A stretch of 64,000 nucleotides of DNA, taken from assembly GCA_963742035.1 (NCBI GenBank), contig CAVUKH010000002.1, forward strand, positions 1-64,000, written 5' to 3'. Positions 17,542-25,474 of this stretch are shown piece after piece (the stretch's first letter is position 1; every line of letters starts with the position of its first letter). The DNA comes from Bog-473 sp963742035. GTDB taxonomy: Bacteria; Actinomycetota; Acidimicrobiia; Acidimicrobiales; RAAP-2. A model generated the notes under the pieces. It was not told the origin of the DNA, did no database searches, and saw only the letters and a list, made by a program, of their open reading frames with translations. A program made the translations under genes and the position numbers.

Positions 17542-18969
17542 ATGGCAGAGGGGGAGAGGAACATGGTCACCGAGGAGGAGTGGTCCGGAGAGGTCGCGCG
17601 GTCGGCCCGCTTCCGCCTGATCAGTCCCATCATCGCCCTCGGCGCCTTCGGGCTGATCTTCGTCCCCTGCATGATGGCGGGCCAGGCCGTGGCCTCGGGG
17701 ATCTACGCCGACCTCGTCGCGGTGGGCATCCTCATGGCGCTCATGTTGCCGCTGGCCTTCGTGCTCGTCGTGTTCGGCGAGCGTCAGCAGCGGCGGACCG
17801 ACGAGAAGGTCCGCGGTCTGAACGCCGAACTGAGCAGTGCCGTCGCTGACGCCGAGCGACTGAACGGCGAGTTGAGCGCCGCCATGTCCGACGCCGACCA
17901 CCAGGCGCAGATCCGCGATGCGCAGGTGCAGCGTCAGCGCTTCGAGAGCCGCCTGGCCAACGCACTCGACATGGCCGAGGGCGAGCCCGAGGTCATTGAG
18001 GTCATTGAGCGGTCCTTTTCGACCGTGTTGCCCGATGCGCCCGCGGAGCTGCTCCTGGCCGACAACAGCCATGCGCACCTGCACCGCATGGCCGCCGTGG
18101 GGCCAGAGGGGAAGCCGCCGAGTTGCGGCGTCGATTCGCCTGATCGCTGCCCGGCGGCCCGCCGGGCACAGATTCAGGTGTTCACGGACAGCGACCATCT
18201 CGACGCCTGCCCGAAGCTGCGCAACCGGCCCGAAGGACGGCTCTCCGCCCTGTGCGTGCCCGTTTCGATCATGGGGCGCACGGTGGGCGTGATCCATGCC
18301 ACCGGCGAGCCGGGAGCAAAGGTGGACGACGACCACGTCGACGACCTGGCCACGCTGGCCAAGTTGGCCGGCGCGCGCATCGGCCTGCTGCGGGTCATGG
18401 CGGAGACGCAACTGCAGGCGTCGACCGACACGCTCACCGGACTCCTCAACCGGCGCTCCTTCTCCGAGCGGGTGGCGGCCATTCCGGCCCACCTCCACCC
18501 GGTGGCGATGGCCATGGCCGACCTCGACCACTTCAAGGTCCTCAACGACACGTACGGGCACGAGACGGGAGACCGGGCGCTGCGGCTCTTCTCCCGAGTC
18601 CTGCGGGACACGCTGCGAACCAGCGACGTGGCATCGCGCTACGGCGGCGAAGAGTTCGCGATCGCCTTCCCGGACTGCTCGGCGGTCGACGCCACCCGCG
18701 CCCTGAACACCGTTCGCTCCCAGCTCGACGCTGCCATCACCGTCGGTGGGCTCCCCAAGTTCACCGCGAGCTTCGGCGTCACCGAATGCGAGCCGGGTGA
18801 GGAGCTGGCGGCGATCCTGCGCCGGGCCGACGACGCCCTCCTGCAGGCGAAGCACGAAGGGCGCGACCGGGTCGTGCTGCACGACACCACGGGTGAAGCG
18901 GGGGTTGCGCCGACCGAGGGCCGGGGGGAACTGCTGCTCCTGGACGGGGACTTTCAGCCGGTCGAATGA
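17542..18969 (+). CDS. Membrane-anchored GAF-GGDEF diguanylate cyclase
   Basis: A 475-residue c-di-GMP synthase. Two transmembrane helices near the N terminus (LISPIIALGAFGLIFVPCMMAG and ADLVAVGILMALMLPLAFVLVVFG) lead into a short coiled coil, a GAF-like domain (about residues 150-290) and a C-terminal GGDEF domain. The active site is RYGGEEF, and an RxxD inhibitory site (RTSD) lies five residues before it, so product inhibition is expected. The GAF part carries several cysteines (CGVDSPDRCPAARR, DACPKL). Start: ATG at 17542; ATG at 17563 is equally possible, with GGGGAG upstream. The stop overlaps the next gene (ATGA). Confidence 0.9.
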   Translation: MAEGERNMVTEEEWSGEVARSARFRLISPIIALGAFGLIFVPCMMAGQAVASGIYADLVAVGILMALMLPLAFVLVVFGERQQRRTDEKVRGLNAELSSAVADAERLNGELSAAMSDADHQAQIRDAQVQRQRFESRLANALDMAEGEPEVIEVIERSFSTVLPDAPAELLLADNSHAHLHRMAAVGPEGKPPSCGVDSPDRCPAARRAQIQVFTDSDHLDACPKLRNRPEGRLSALCVPVSIMGRTVGVIHATGEPGAKVDDDHVDDLATLAKLAGARIGLLRVMAETQLQASTDTLTGLLNRRSFSERVAAIPAHLHPVAMAMADLDHFKVLNDTYGHETGDRALRLFSRVLRDTLRTSDVASRYGGEEFAIAFPDCSAVDATRALNTVRSQLDAAITVGGLPKFTASFGVTECEPGEELAAILRRADDALLQAKHEGRDRVVLHDTTGEAGVAPTEGRGELLLLDGDFQPVE

Positions 18970-20717
18970 GGGTCAAGGTCTTCGTGCGGCGATCGGCCTT
19001 CGCCGTCATGGCGGCCGCCGCGGTCGCGGTGTCGGTCGTTGCCGTGACGCCCGCGACCAGTGGCGCCGCGACAAAGGCGTCCGCGGCGTCGGGCGGGACG
19101 GCGACGATGGCCCTCGACGAGGACCTCGCCGGGTTCAACGTCAACACGTCCGCCGCGTCCCAGCTCGCGCTGCAGGAGATCATGAACATGGTCTGGCCGC
19201 AGGCCTTCATCGTGAACAACAAGCTCCAGCCGGTCCTCAATAGCCAGCTCCTCGAGAGCGCCGTGCAGTCCACGGCCAACGGGACCCAGACCGTCGTCTA
19301 CACGTTGAACCCCAAGGCGGTGTGGTCGGACGGGACGCCCATTACGGCGGACGACTTCATCTACAACTGGCAGGCGCAGAGCGGGAACCCGGCCTACACC
19401 GACGTCGGCGGCCAGCCCTACGACGACGCCTCGACCGCCGGCTACAGCCAGATCGCCTCCGTGGTCGGCTCGGATCCCTCGGGCGGCGCCGCCTGTGCCC
19501 CGGGCAGCACGGCGGACCGGGACGCCGGACTCTGTCCGAACGGGCGCACGGTCACGGTGACCTTCAAGCCGTCGTTCGCCGACTGGCGCAGCCTCTTCAC
19601 CAACATCGTGCCGGCGCACGTCGCCCGGACGGTCGGCTGGAACACCGGTTTCACCGGACCGACCCAGGTCATTTCGGGGAGCTGGTTCAAGATCGCGAGC
19701 GCGAAGGACAACCAGTCGGTCGTGCTGACCCGCAATCCGACCTACTGGGCCGAGCCGGCCAAGCTCAAGACGCTCGTCTTCCAGTTCTTCTCCGACGACA
19801 ACCAGCTGGTGCCCGCCCTGCAGAACAACGAGGTGAGCATCATCAACCCCTCGTCCGTGAACCTCTCCATCGTGCAGACGGCCGACCAGGTCCCGAACAC
19901 GAAGAAGGTGACGCTGCCGGGGCTGGAGTTCGAGCACTTCGATTTCAACCAGGCCGACCCGTACCTGGCCAAGCTCCAGGTCCGTGAGGCGATCGCCCAC
20001 GGCGTGAACCGCCAGTCGATCATCACGCGCACCGTCGGTGAGATCTCCAAGGGCATCACCCCGCTGGGCAGCCGCATGCTGGTGCCCTCCCAGAAAGGCT
20101 ACGCGGGCACCGACTACGCCTATGACCCCGGCGAGTCGCGTCGCCTCCTGCAGCAGGCCGGCTTCTCGAAGGGCTCGGACGGCTACGTCCGGCCCGACGA
20201 CGGCCCCCAGAAGGGCAACGACCTCACGTTCACCATTCAGTCGACCGCAGGGAACAGCCTCCGTTCGGCGACAGAGGTCCTCTTCCAGGCCCAGATGAAG
20301 GCGATCGGGATCAAGATCGTCATTCAGAACTACGACGCCAACACCCTCGGGAACAACCTGCCGAACGGGACCTACCAGATTGCCGAGTTCGCCTGGGCCA
20401 CGACACCGTTCGTCTCGGGGAACCAGCCCATCTACTGCTCCTACACGAACAGCGCCACCTGTGGGTCCAACTGGACCCACTCGGCCAACGCGCGGGTCGA
20501 TGCCCTCATGAGCCAAGGCTCTGCGGCTGCCACCACCGTCACCGAGGTGGGGGACTACAACAAGGCCGACGCCATCCTGTGGCGGACCATGGTGACGCTG
20601 CCGCTCTACCAGACGCCGCAGTTCTTTGCCTGGTCGAACAGCCTGAAGGGCGTGTTGCCGAACACCTCGAGCGTGGGCGTGACCTGGAACGCCGAGGACT
20701 GGAGCATCGCCTCCTGA
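18966..20717 (+). CDS. ABC transporter family 5 (peptide/nickel type) substrate-binding protein
   Basis: A 583-residue extracellular solute-binding protein of the SBP_bac_5 family. A Sec signal peptide is visible (basic start, then FAVMAAAAVAVSVVAV, probable cleavage after SGA), without a lipobox cysteine. The domain shows YTLNPKAVWSDGTPITADDFIYNWQ, the canonical family stretch, and VLTRNPTYW later. There is no permease or ATPase gene in the window, so this is an orphan binding protein. It overlaps the diguanylate cyclase stop by 4 nt (ATGA), implying translational coupling and perhaps a sensory link. Confidence 0.9.
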   Translation: MRVKVFVRRSAFAVMAAAAVAVSVVAVTPATSGAATKASAASGGTATMALDEDLAGFNVNTSAASQLALQEIMNMVWPQAFIVNNKLQPVLNSQLLESAVQSTANGTQTVVYTLNPKAVWSDGTPITADDFIYNWQAQSGNPAYTDVGGQPYDDASTAGYSQIASVVGSDPSGGAACAPGSTADRDAGLCPNGRTVTVTFKPSFADWRSLFTNIVPAHVARTVGWNTGFTGPTQVISGSWFKIASAKDNQSVVLTRNPTYWAEPAKLKTLVFQFFSDDNQLVPALQNNEVSIINPSSVNLSIVQTADQVPNTKKVTLPGLEFEHFDFNQADPYLAKLQVREAIAHGVNRQSIITRTVGEISKGITPLGSRMLVPSQKGYAGTDYAYDPGESRRLLQQAGFSKGSDGYVRPDDGPQKGNDLTFTIQSTAGNSLRSATEVLFQAQMKAIGIKIVIQNYDANTLGNNLPNGTYQIAEFAWATTPFVSGNQPIYCSYTNSATCGSNWTHSANARVDALMSQGSAAATTVTEVGDYNKADAILWRTMVTLPLYQTPQFFAWSNSLKGVLPNTSSVGVTWNAEDWSIAS

Positions 20718-20765
20718 GCACAGCTGTCGACGAGCCGGCCGGACGAGGCGCATGGGCGGGTTCCC

Positions 20766-22325
20766 TCAGGACGGCAACGGGATCGACTGGTCGAAATGGA
20801 AGACGTCGTCGGGGTCGTAGCTCTGCTTCACCTTCTTCAGTCGAGGCAGATTCGCTCCGTAGTACGCCTGCTGCCAGTTCGCCAATGTGGGATCGATGTA
20901 GTTCTGATAGGAGCCTTGGGTGACGGGCGCGAAGGCACGCTGCACGTCCTCGAGCCAGCCGGCGGCCGCGGACCTCTGACTCTGCGTCGGCGGCGCGCCC
21001 GGATAGGTGACGGAGTACTGGGCACAGGAGACCGCCGAGCGGTGGACGAAGGCGGTGTCACTTGCCCCGACCTGGTTGATCATCCCGCCGTAGCCGTCGA
21101 AGACGATGCCGGCCCCGGCACCGGGCAGCGAAGCCGGGAAGGACGCCAGGGCCGAGGTGATGGCGTCGACGGCACTCTCGGGCAGCGTGCTTCCGATGTA
21201 CGTGGACTTGGCGACGAACGGCGACTGGGTGGGCGCGGCACACTGCGCCACCGGCTCCCCCTCGCAGCCGGCCTCAATCATGGTGGCCGTCAGGTAGTCC
21301 TCCGGGCCGACGAACCGGTAGGTCGTCGCAGCGCCCACCGCGGCAGTGAGCGGGCTCAGCGCAGCGTTGCACACGTTCACCGAACCGACGAACACGCCCG
21401 TGACCTTGACGAGGCCTCCTCCGACGACGCCGCTGCTGTAGAGCTGGCAGTTGGCCCAGAGCTCGTCGGGCGCTGATGGCATAGAGCGGAGCCAGGCCTG
21501 CAGCACATCGCCGGCCGCGCCCCAGGGCCACTCCAGTGTGAAAAGGGTGATCGCTTCGGGGATGGGGTGGGTGCGGAACTCGAATGACGTCACAACGCCG
21601 AAGTTGCCGCCGCCGCCACCTCGGCAGGCCCAATACAGCTCCTCGTCGTCGGCCGGTCCGCAGCGATGGAGAACGCCGTCCGCCGTGATGACCTCGACCG
21701 TCCGGAGTTGATCGCACGTGAGCCCGTAGGCGCGGGAGAAGACGCCGACCCCGCCGCCCAGCGCCAGGCCCCCGATGCCCACGGTGGGGCACGAGCCGCC
21801 GGGCAGTAGCCGACCCTGCGCGGCCAGCTGGCTGTAGACGTCGATGAGGACGGTGCCGGACCCCACCGTGGCAAGGCCGTCAGCACCCGTGCTTGTCGGA
21901 CCGACGGACACGGTGTCCATGTCGGTGAGGTCGATGACCAGGCCCGGGCAGGACGAGTAGGCGGCGTAGCTGTGGCCACCCGAACGGGCCGCCACCTGCA
22001 CTTCGGAGTCACGGGAGAAGGCGAGGCAGCGCTGGACGTCGCTGGGGGATCGACACTGGGCGATCGCAGCCGCCTGTTGCGCGTAGACGGAGTTGTAGAG
22101 GTGACCTGCCGCGCCGTAGCCGCCGTCGGTGGGGAGCAAGAGGGGGCCGGTGAGCGACGCGGCAAGCTTCGACCAATCGGGTGGGCCGTGCGCTGTCGTG
22201 GATGTGGACGGGTGTCCGCTGCCGGCGTCGTGGTGGCTCGAGCTCGAACACCCGGCCGCTGCCACGCCGGCGATCGCTCCGGATCCGATCAGCGTGGCCC
22301 CGCGCAGAAAGGTGCGGCGGTCCAT
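20766..22325 (-). CDS. FAD-binding, BBE-like oxidoreductase, Tat-exported
   Basis: A 519-residue flavoprotein of the berberine-bridge-enzyme/GOOX type. The N terminus has a twin-arginine signal (DRRTFLRG) and a lipobox-like AAGC, so it is probably an exported lipoprotein. The FAD domain reads VAARSGGHSYAAYS, with the histidine used for covalent FAD, and GGSCPTVGIGGLALGGGVG, with the cysteine of bicovalent enzymes. The C-terminal BBE motif is YYGANLPRLKKVKQSYDPDDVFHF. Such enzymes oxidise sugars, alcohols or lignin-type monomers with O2. It is convergent with the peptide-binding protein. Confidence 0.9.
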   Translation of the reverse strand: MDRRTFLRGATLIGSGAIAGVAAAGCSSSSHHDAGSGHPSTSTTAHGPPDWSKLAASLTGPLLLPTDGGYGAAGHLYNSVYAQQAAAIAQCRSPSDVQRCLAFSRDSEVQVAARSGGHSYAAYSSCPGLVIDLTDMDTVSVGPTSTGADGLATVGSGTVLIDVYSQLAAQGRLLPGGSCPTVGIGGLALGGGVGVFSRAYGLTCDQLRTVEVITADGVLHRCGPADDEELYWACRGGGGGNFGVVTSFEFRTHPIPEAITLFTLEWPWGAAGDVLQAWLRSMPSAPDELWANCQLYSSGVVGGGLVKVTGVFVGSVNVCNAALSPLTAAVGAATTYRFVGPEDYLTATMIEAGCEGEPVAQCAAPTQSPFVAKSTYIGSTLPESAVDAITSALASFPASLPGAGAGIVFDGYGGMINQVGASDTAFVHRSAVSCAQYSVTYPGAPPTQSQRSAAAGWLEDVQRAFAPVTQGSYQNYIDPTLANWQQAYYGANLPRLKKVKQSYDPDDVFHFDQSIPLPS

Positions 22326-22396
22326 CAGATCCGAGCGGCTTCCGCCACCACGCCGCCACCCAGCGCCATGGTGGCCGAGGCTACGTCACGGCATGT

Positions 22397-22843
22397 TCAC
22401 GCCGAGGGAGGCACGGCACGGCCGTTGGCCGTCAGGGTCACCTCGACGTTGCCGCGCGTGGCGTTGGAGTAGGGGCAGACCTCGTGCGCCGCGGCCACGA
22501 TGGCGACGGCGCGGTCGGCGTCGGTGATGCCCGGAAGGGAGACATTGAGCGTCACGGCGACGTTGAAGCCGCGTGTCTCGGTGGTGATCAATCCGACTTC
22601 CGAATCGATGGAGACCTCACCGAGCTCCACCTTCTCCCGGCGCCCCACCACCCCGAGCGCCCCCTCGAAGCAGGCGGCATAGCCCACGGCGAACAGCTGT
22701 TCCGGGTTCGTCCCGCCGCCGGCACCCCCCATTTCGGTTGGTGTGCGCAGTTGGACGTCCAGTGCCCCGTCGCTGGTGACGCCGTGTCCCTGCTCCCGTC
22801 CACCGGTGACGTGCGCCCGCGCGGCGTAGAGCACCTTGGCCAT
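22397..22843 (-). CDS. ohr: Organic hydroperoxide resistance protein (Ohr/OsmC family)
   Basis: A 148-residue thiol peroxidase of the Ohr group. The peroxidatic cysteine lies in NPEQLFAVGYAACFEGAL and the second in HEVCPYSNATRGN, the Ohr signatures, with the C-terminal NVEVTLTANG strand. It reduces organic hydroperoxides, using a lipoyl-type dithiol as electron donor in known members. The ATG at 22843 has AGAGGAG about 8 nt upstream. It is divergent from the SDR at 23057, with a 213-nt gap between. Confidence 0.93.
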   Translation of the reverse strand: MAKVLYAARAHVTGGREQGHGVTSDGALDVQLRTPTEMGGAGGGTNPEQLFAVGYAACFEGALGVVGRREKVELGEVSIDSEVGLITTETRGFNVAVTLNVSLPGITDADRAVAIVAAAHEVCPYSNATRGNVEVTLTANGRAVPPSA

Positions 22844-23030
22844 GGTCGACTCCTCTCGAATGTCTTCTCCCAGCCCAATGTAAAGGGAGACGTCGTCTGC
22901 CGCGCCCGCGAACGTCCCCCCTCAGAACCCCAGATCGACCACGGGTCGCTCCAAGGGCGTGGTCCTGGCCTTCGTGCGGTGCACCCCTGCTCGTGTCGCC
23001 TCGTCGGCGGTCGAATCACGCCTGCACCTT

Positions 23031-23051
23031 TTGCTACGAGACCGTAGTGTC
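23031..23051 (+). promoter_or_regulatory. Inverted-repeat operator candidate with embedded -10 box
   Basis: The segment TTGCTACGAGACCGTAGTGT holds a perfect inverted repeat CTACG-AGAC-CGTAG. TAGTGT (23045-23050) within it is a good -10 box that ends 6 nt before the ATG at 23057, with no ribosome site between, so the transcript is probably leaderless. The same sequence core recurs at 27221. Confidence 0.55.
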
Positions 23052-23056
23052 TTGGC

Positions 23057-23866
23057 ATGCAGACCCAAGAGCTCGAAGGGAAAGTGGCCGTCGTCACCGG
23101 TGGCGCCGGCGGCATCGGGAAGGCCACGGCCGAGTTGCTCGTCGCCGAGGGAGCCAGCGTGGTGATCGGCGACGTCGACGCAGAGGCCGGGCAGGCGGTG
23201 GCCGACAGCATCGGGGACGCAGCCGACTTCAAGCAGACGGACGTCAGCGAGGCGGACCAGGTCCAGGCACTGGTCGACTTCGCGGTCGAGCGGTTCGGGG
23301 GCTTGGACATCATGTTCAACAACGCCGGGATCGGCAGCCCCCTCAAGCGGTTCCTGCCCGACGATCTCCAGGACTTCTCGCGCATCATGAACGTGAACCT
23401 GTTCGGCGTGATCGTCGGCTCGCAGCGCGCGGCGCGCTACATGAAGGAACACGGTGGGGGATCGATCATCAACAACGCGTCGATCGCCGCCATCAACGCG
23501 GGCACGGGAATGATCTCCTACCGGGCATCGAAGGCGGCCATCGCCCACGCCAGCAAGTGCATGGCCATCGACCTGGCGCCCTACGGCATCAGGGTCAACT
23601 GCCTCACTCCGGCGCACATCCGCACAGGCATCACGACCTACGAGATGGGTCCGGTGCTGCGTTACATGCAACCGCTGGAGCGGGAGGCGCAACCGGAGGA
23701 CGTGGCGAACGCCGTCGTCTGGCTCTCCAGCGACCGTGCGGCGCAGGTAACCGGGATCGTGCTCCCCATCGACGGTGGGACAACGGCGGGGCCGCCTTAT
23801 GCACAGACGAAGCTGATCATGTCGACGCTGCAGCCTCCGGAGGGCGGGGGCACCTCTGCGTCCTGA
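23057..23866 (+). CDS. SDR family oxidoreductase
   Basis: A 269-residue classical SDR with TGGAGGIG for nucleotide binding, an acidic residue after the second strand (GDVD), which suggests NAD(H), NNAG, then INNASIAA and YRASK as catalytic elements. It ends with DGGTTAGPP, typical of SDRs oxidising secondary alcohols of steroids or cyclic terpenoids. It lies 213 nt from the divergent Ohr gene and faces the P450 gene on the opposite strand. The start ATG has an upstream -10 box rather than a ribosome site. Confidence 0.9.
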   Translation: MQTQELEGKVAVVTGGAGGIGKATAELLVAEGASVVIGDVDAEAGQAVADSIGDAADFKQTDVSEADQVQALVDFAVERFGGLDIMFNNAGIGSPLKRFLPDDLQDFSRIMNVNLFGVIVGSQRAARYMKEHGGGSIINNASIAAINAGTGMISYRASKAAIAHASKCMAIDLAPYGIRVNCLTPAHIRTGITTYEMGPVLRYMQPLEREAQPEDVANAVVWLSSDRAAQVTGIVLPIDGGTTAGPPYAQTKLIMSTLQPPEGGGTSAS

Positions 23867-23922
23867 TGTGAGCCGTCAAGTCATGCCTTCAGCTGACGGT
23901 GCCTTTCAGCCGACGGGTCCCT

Positions 23923-25200
23923 TCAGCTGGCGGGCGTGAACTCGAGATTGAGGCGCTCGAGGCCGCGCAGGAAGAAGGTCGGCAGATAGTCGTAGCGGCG
24001 GGCGTCCGCCGGGCCGTGGTGCTCCTCCGAAATGGAGATCGTGGCGGTGCGATCGAGGAAGCGGTTGATCGTGACCCGGCCCTCGGCCCGCGCCAGAGGC
24101 GCTCCCGCACAGGTGTGGATCCCGTGCCCGAAGGCGATGTGCTGGCGCGCGTTCGGACGGTCGATGTCGAACTCGTCGGGGTTGTCGAACACCCGGGGGT
24201 CCCGATTGCACGCACCGGGGATCAGCATGAGGGAGGCACCGGCGGGGATGTCGACACCCCCGAGCCGGGTGGCGACGCGCGCCATCCGGAACTGTGTGCG
24301 CAGGGGGCTCTCGAGCCGGAGGGTCTCCTCAATGAAATTCGGGATCCGATCGCGATCCTCCCGCACGCTCGCCTGGAGATCGGGCCGTTCGCCGAGCATC
24401 CGCAGCGCAAAGGAAAGCAGACGTACCGTGGTCTCCTGCCCGCCGGCGAAGAGGTTGGCGGCAATGAGGGCCGCATCCTTGGCCTCGGGAGTCGAGCCGT
24501 CGGGAAAGGTGGCGGTGGCCAGCCCGGTGAGGACATCGCTGCGAGGGGCCTGGCGGCGGTCCTCGATGTACTGGTTGAAGCGTTCGTAGAGGAACTCGAG
24601 CGGTTTGTGGCCCACGTCCTTGTGCGCGGTCGACAGCCGTTCGCGGAAGAGGGAATGGTCGGATTCGGGTACGCCCTCGAGGTCGGCGATGACCGTGAGC
24701 GTGAACGGCTCCGCGTAGGAGCCGACCATCTCGAACGATCCGTCCTCGACGAAGCCGTCGATCAGGTGGTCGGCGAACTCCCACATGAAGGCCTCGTTCT
24801 CCTTGAGACGCTTCGGCGTGATGAGCCGCATCAGGAGGTGACGGTGCGCCGTGTGGTTGGGCGGGTCGAACGAGGGCAGCTGGTCGCTGAACGGCAGCTC
24901 GTCGCGGTACTTCACGATGATGTCGCTGACGTCGTCGCCCTCCATCGGTGCGGAGAACCTGACGAACGAGCCGCAGACCACGTTGCACGAGGAGTAGGTC
25001 CCGGAGGGCAGGTCGTTCTCGGGGAACGTCGCCGGATCGCCGTAGATCGCCATGGCCTCGGGATGGCCGGTGACCATGTACATGCCGAAGTGCGGCTCCC
25101 GCCACACCGGCCCCTGCTCCCGCACCCAGTCGAAGTAGGGGTACGGATCGTCCTGGATCGCCCTGTCGGTGATGAAGTTGGCCTTCTCGAACTCACTCAC
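23923..25200 (-). CDS. Cytochrome P450
   Basis: A 425-residue bacterial P450. The haem loop reads FGHGIHTCAGAPLAR with the cysteine ligand, the I-helix AGGQETT has the oxygen-activating Glu-Thr, and EETLR gives the ExxR of the K-helix. The start GTG at 25200 has AAGGA about 7 nt upstream; the open frame continues upstream but overlaps the divergent ferredoxin. The ferredoxin at 25242 is a natural electron donor. The protein is closely similar to the P450s at 56562 and 63019 (shared LTPKRLKENE and EEHHGPxxARR stretches). Substrate unknown; steroid or terpenoid is inferred from neighbours. Confidence 0.93.
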   Translation of the reverse strand: MSEFEKANFITDRAIQDDPYPYFDWVREQGPVWREPHFGMYMVTGHPEAMAIYGDPATFPENDLPSGTYSSCNVVCGSFVRFSAPMEGDDVSDIIVKYRDELPFSDQLPSFDPPNHTAHRHLLMRLITPKRLKENEAFMWEFADHLIDGFVEDGSFEMVGSYAEPFTLTVIADLEGVPESDHSLFRERLSTAHKDVGHKPLEFLYERFNQYIEDRRQAPRSDVLTGLATATFPDGSTPEAKDAALIAANLFAGGQETTVRLLSFALRMLGERPDLQASVREDRDRIPNFIEETLRLESPLRTQFRMARVATRLGGVDIPAGASLMLIPGACNRDPRVFDNPDEFDIDRPNARQHIAFGHGIHTCAGAPLARAEGRVTINRFLDRTATISISEEHHGPADARRYDYLPTFFLRGLERLNLEFTPAS

Positions 25201-25229
25201 GCGTCTTCCTTCACCTCCCGGTCGGAGCC

Positions 25230-25235
25230 TACGAT
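25230..25235 (+). promoter_or_regulatory. -10 box of the ferredoxin gene
   Basis: TACGAT (TANNNT) ends 6 nt before the ATG at 25242. No Shine-Dalgarno lies between, so the mRNA is probably leaderless. Confidence 0.4.
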
Positions 25236-25241
25236 CGCGCC

Positions 25242-25463
25242 ATGTCCACGGAGATCGAGATCGACATCGACATCGACCGCGACGCGTGCATGGGGTCGGG
25301 CAACTGCGTCTACACCGCACCGGGCGTGTTCGAGCTCGACGACGACTCCATCGCTCGTGTCGTCGATCCGGCGGCGTCGCCCGAGGAGGCGATCGTCACG
25401 GCGGCGCGCCAGTGTCCGACGCGTGCCATCACCGTTCGGCGGGGCGGCGAGCCGTCGACCTAG
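25242..25463 (+). CDS. Ferredoxin, [3Fe-4S]-type, P450 partner
   Basis: A 73-residue ferredoxin with the CxxSxxC...CP arrangement: CMGSGNC near residue 16 and QCPTRAI near the end. The place that holds the fourth cysteine in [4Fe-4S] proteins is Ser here, as in the atypical CXX?XXC(X)nCP ferredoxins that serve actinobacterial P450s. The N terminus is unusually acidic/isoleucine-rich (STEIEIDIDIDRD). It is divergent from the P450 at 25200, a common pairing. It ends 12 nt before the stop of the convergent KstD-like gene. Confidence 0.92.
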   Translation: MSTEIEIDIDIDRDACMGSGNCVYTAPGVFELDDDSIARVVDPAASPEEAIVTAARQCPTRAITVRRGGEPST

Positions 25464-25474
25464 GTCTCGCGCCA

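Noticed and set aside
17377..20753. Long antisense ORFs (501 and 599 codons) opposite the diguanylate cyclase and binding-protein genes
   Set aside because: They have no recognisable motifs and low-complexity charged composition, as expected for high-GC shadows of real genes.
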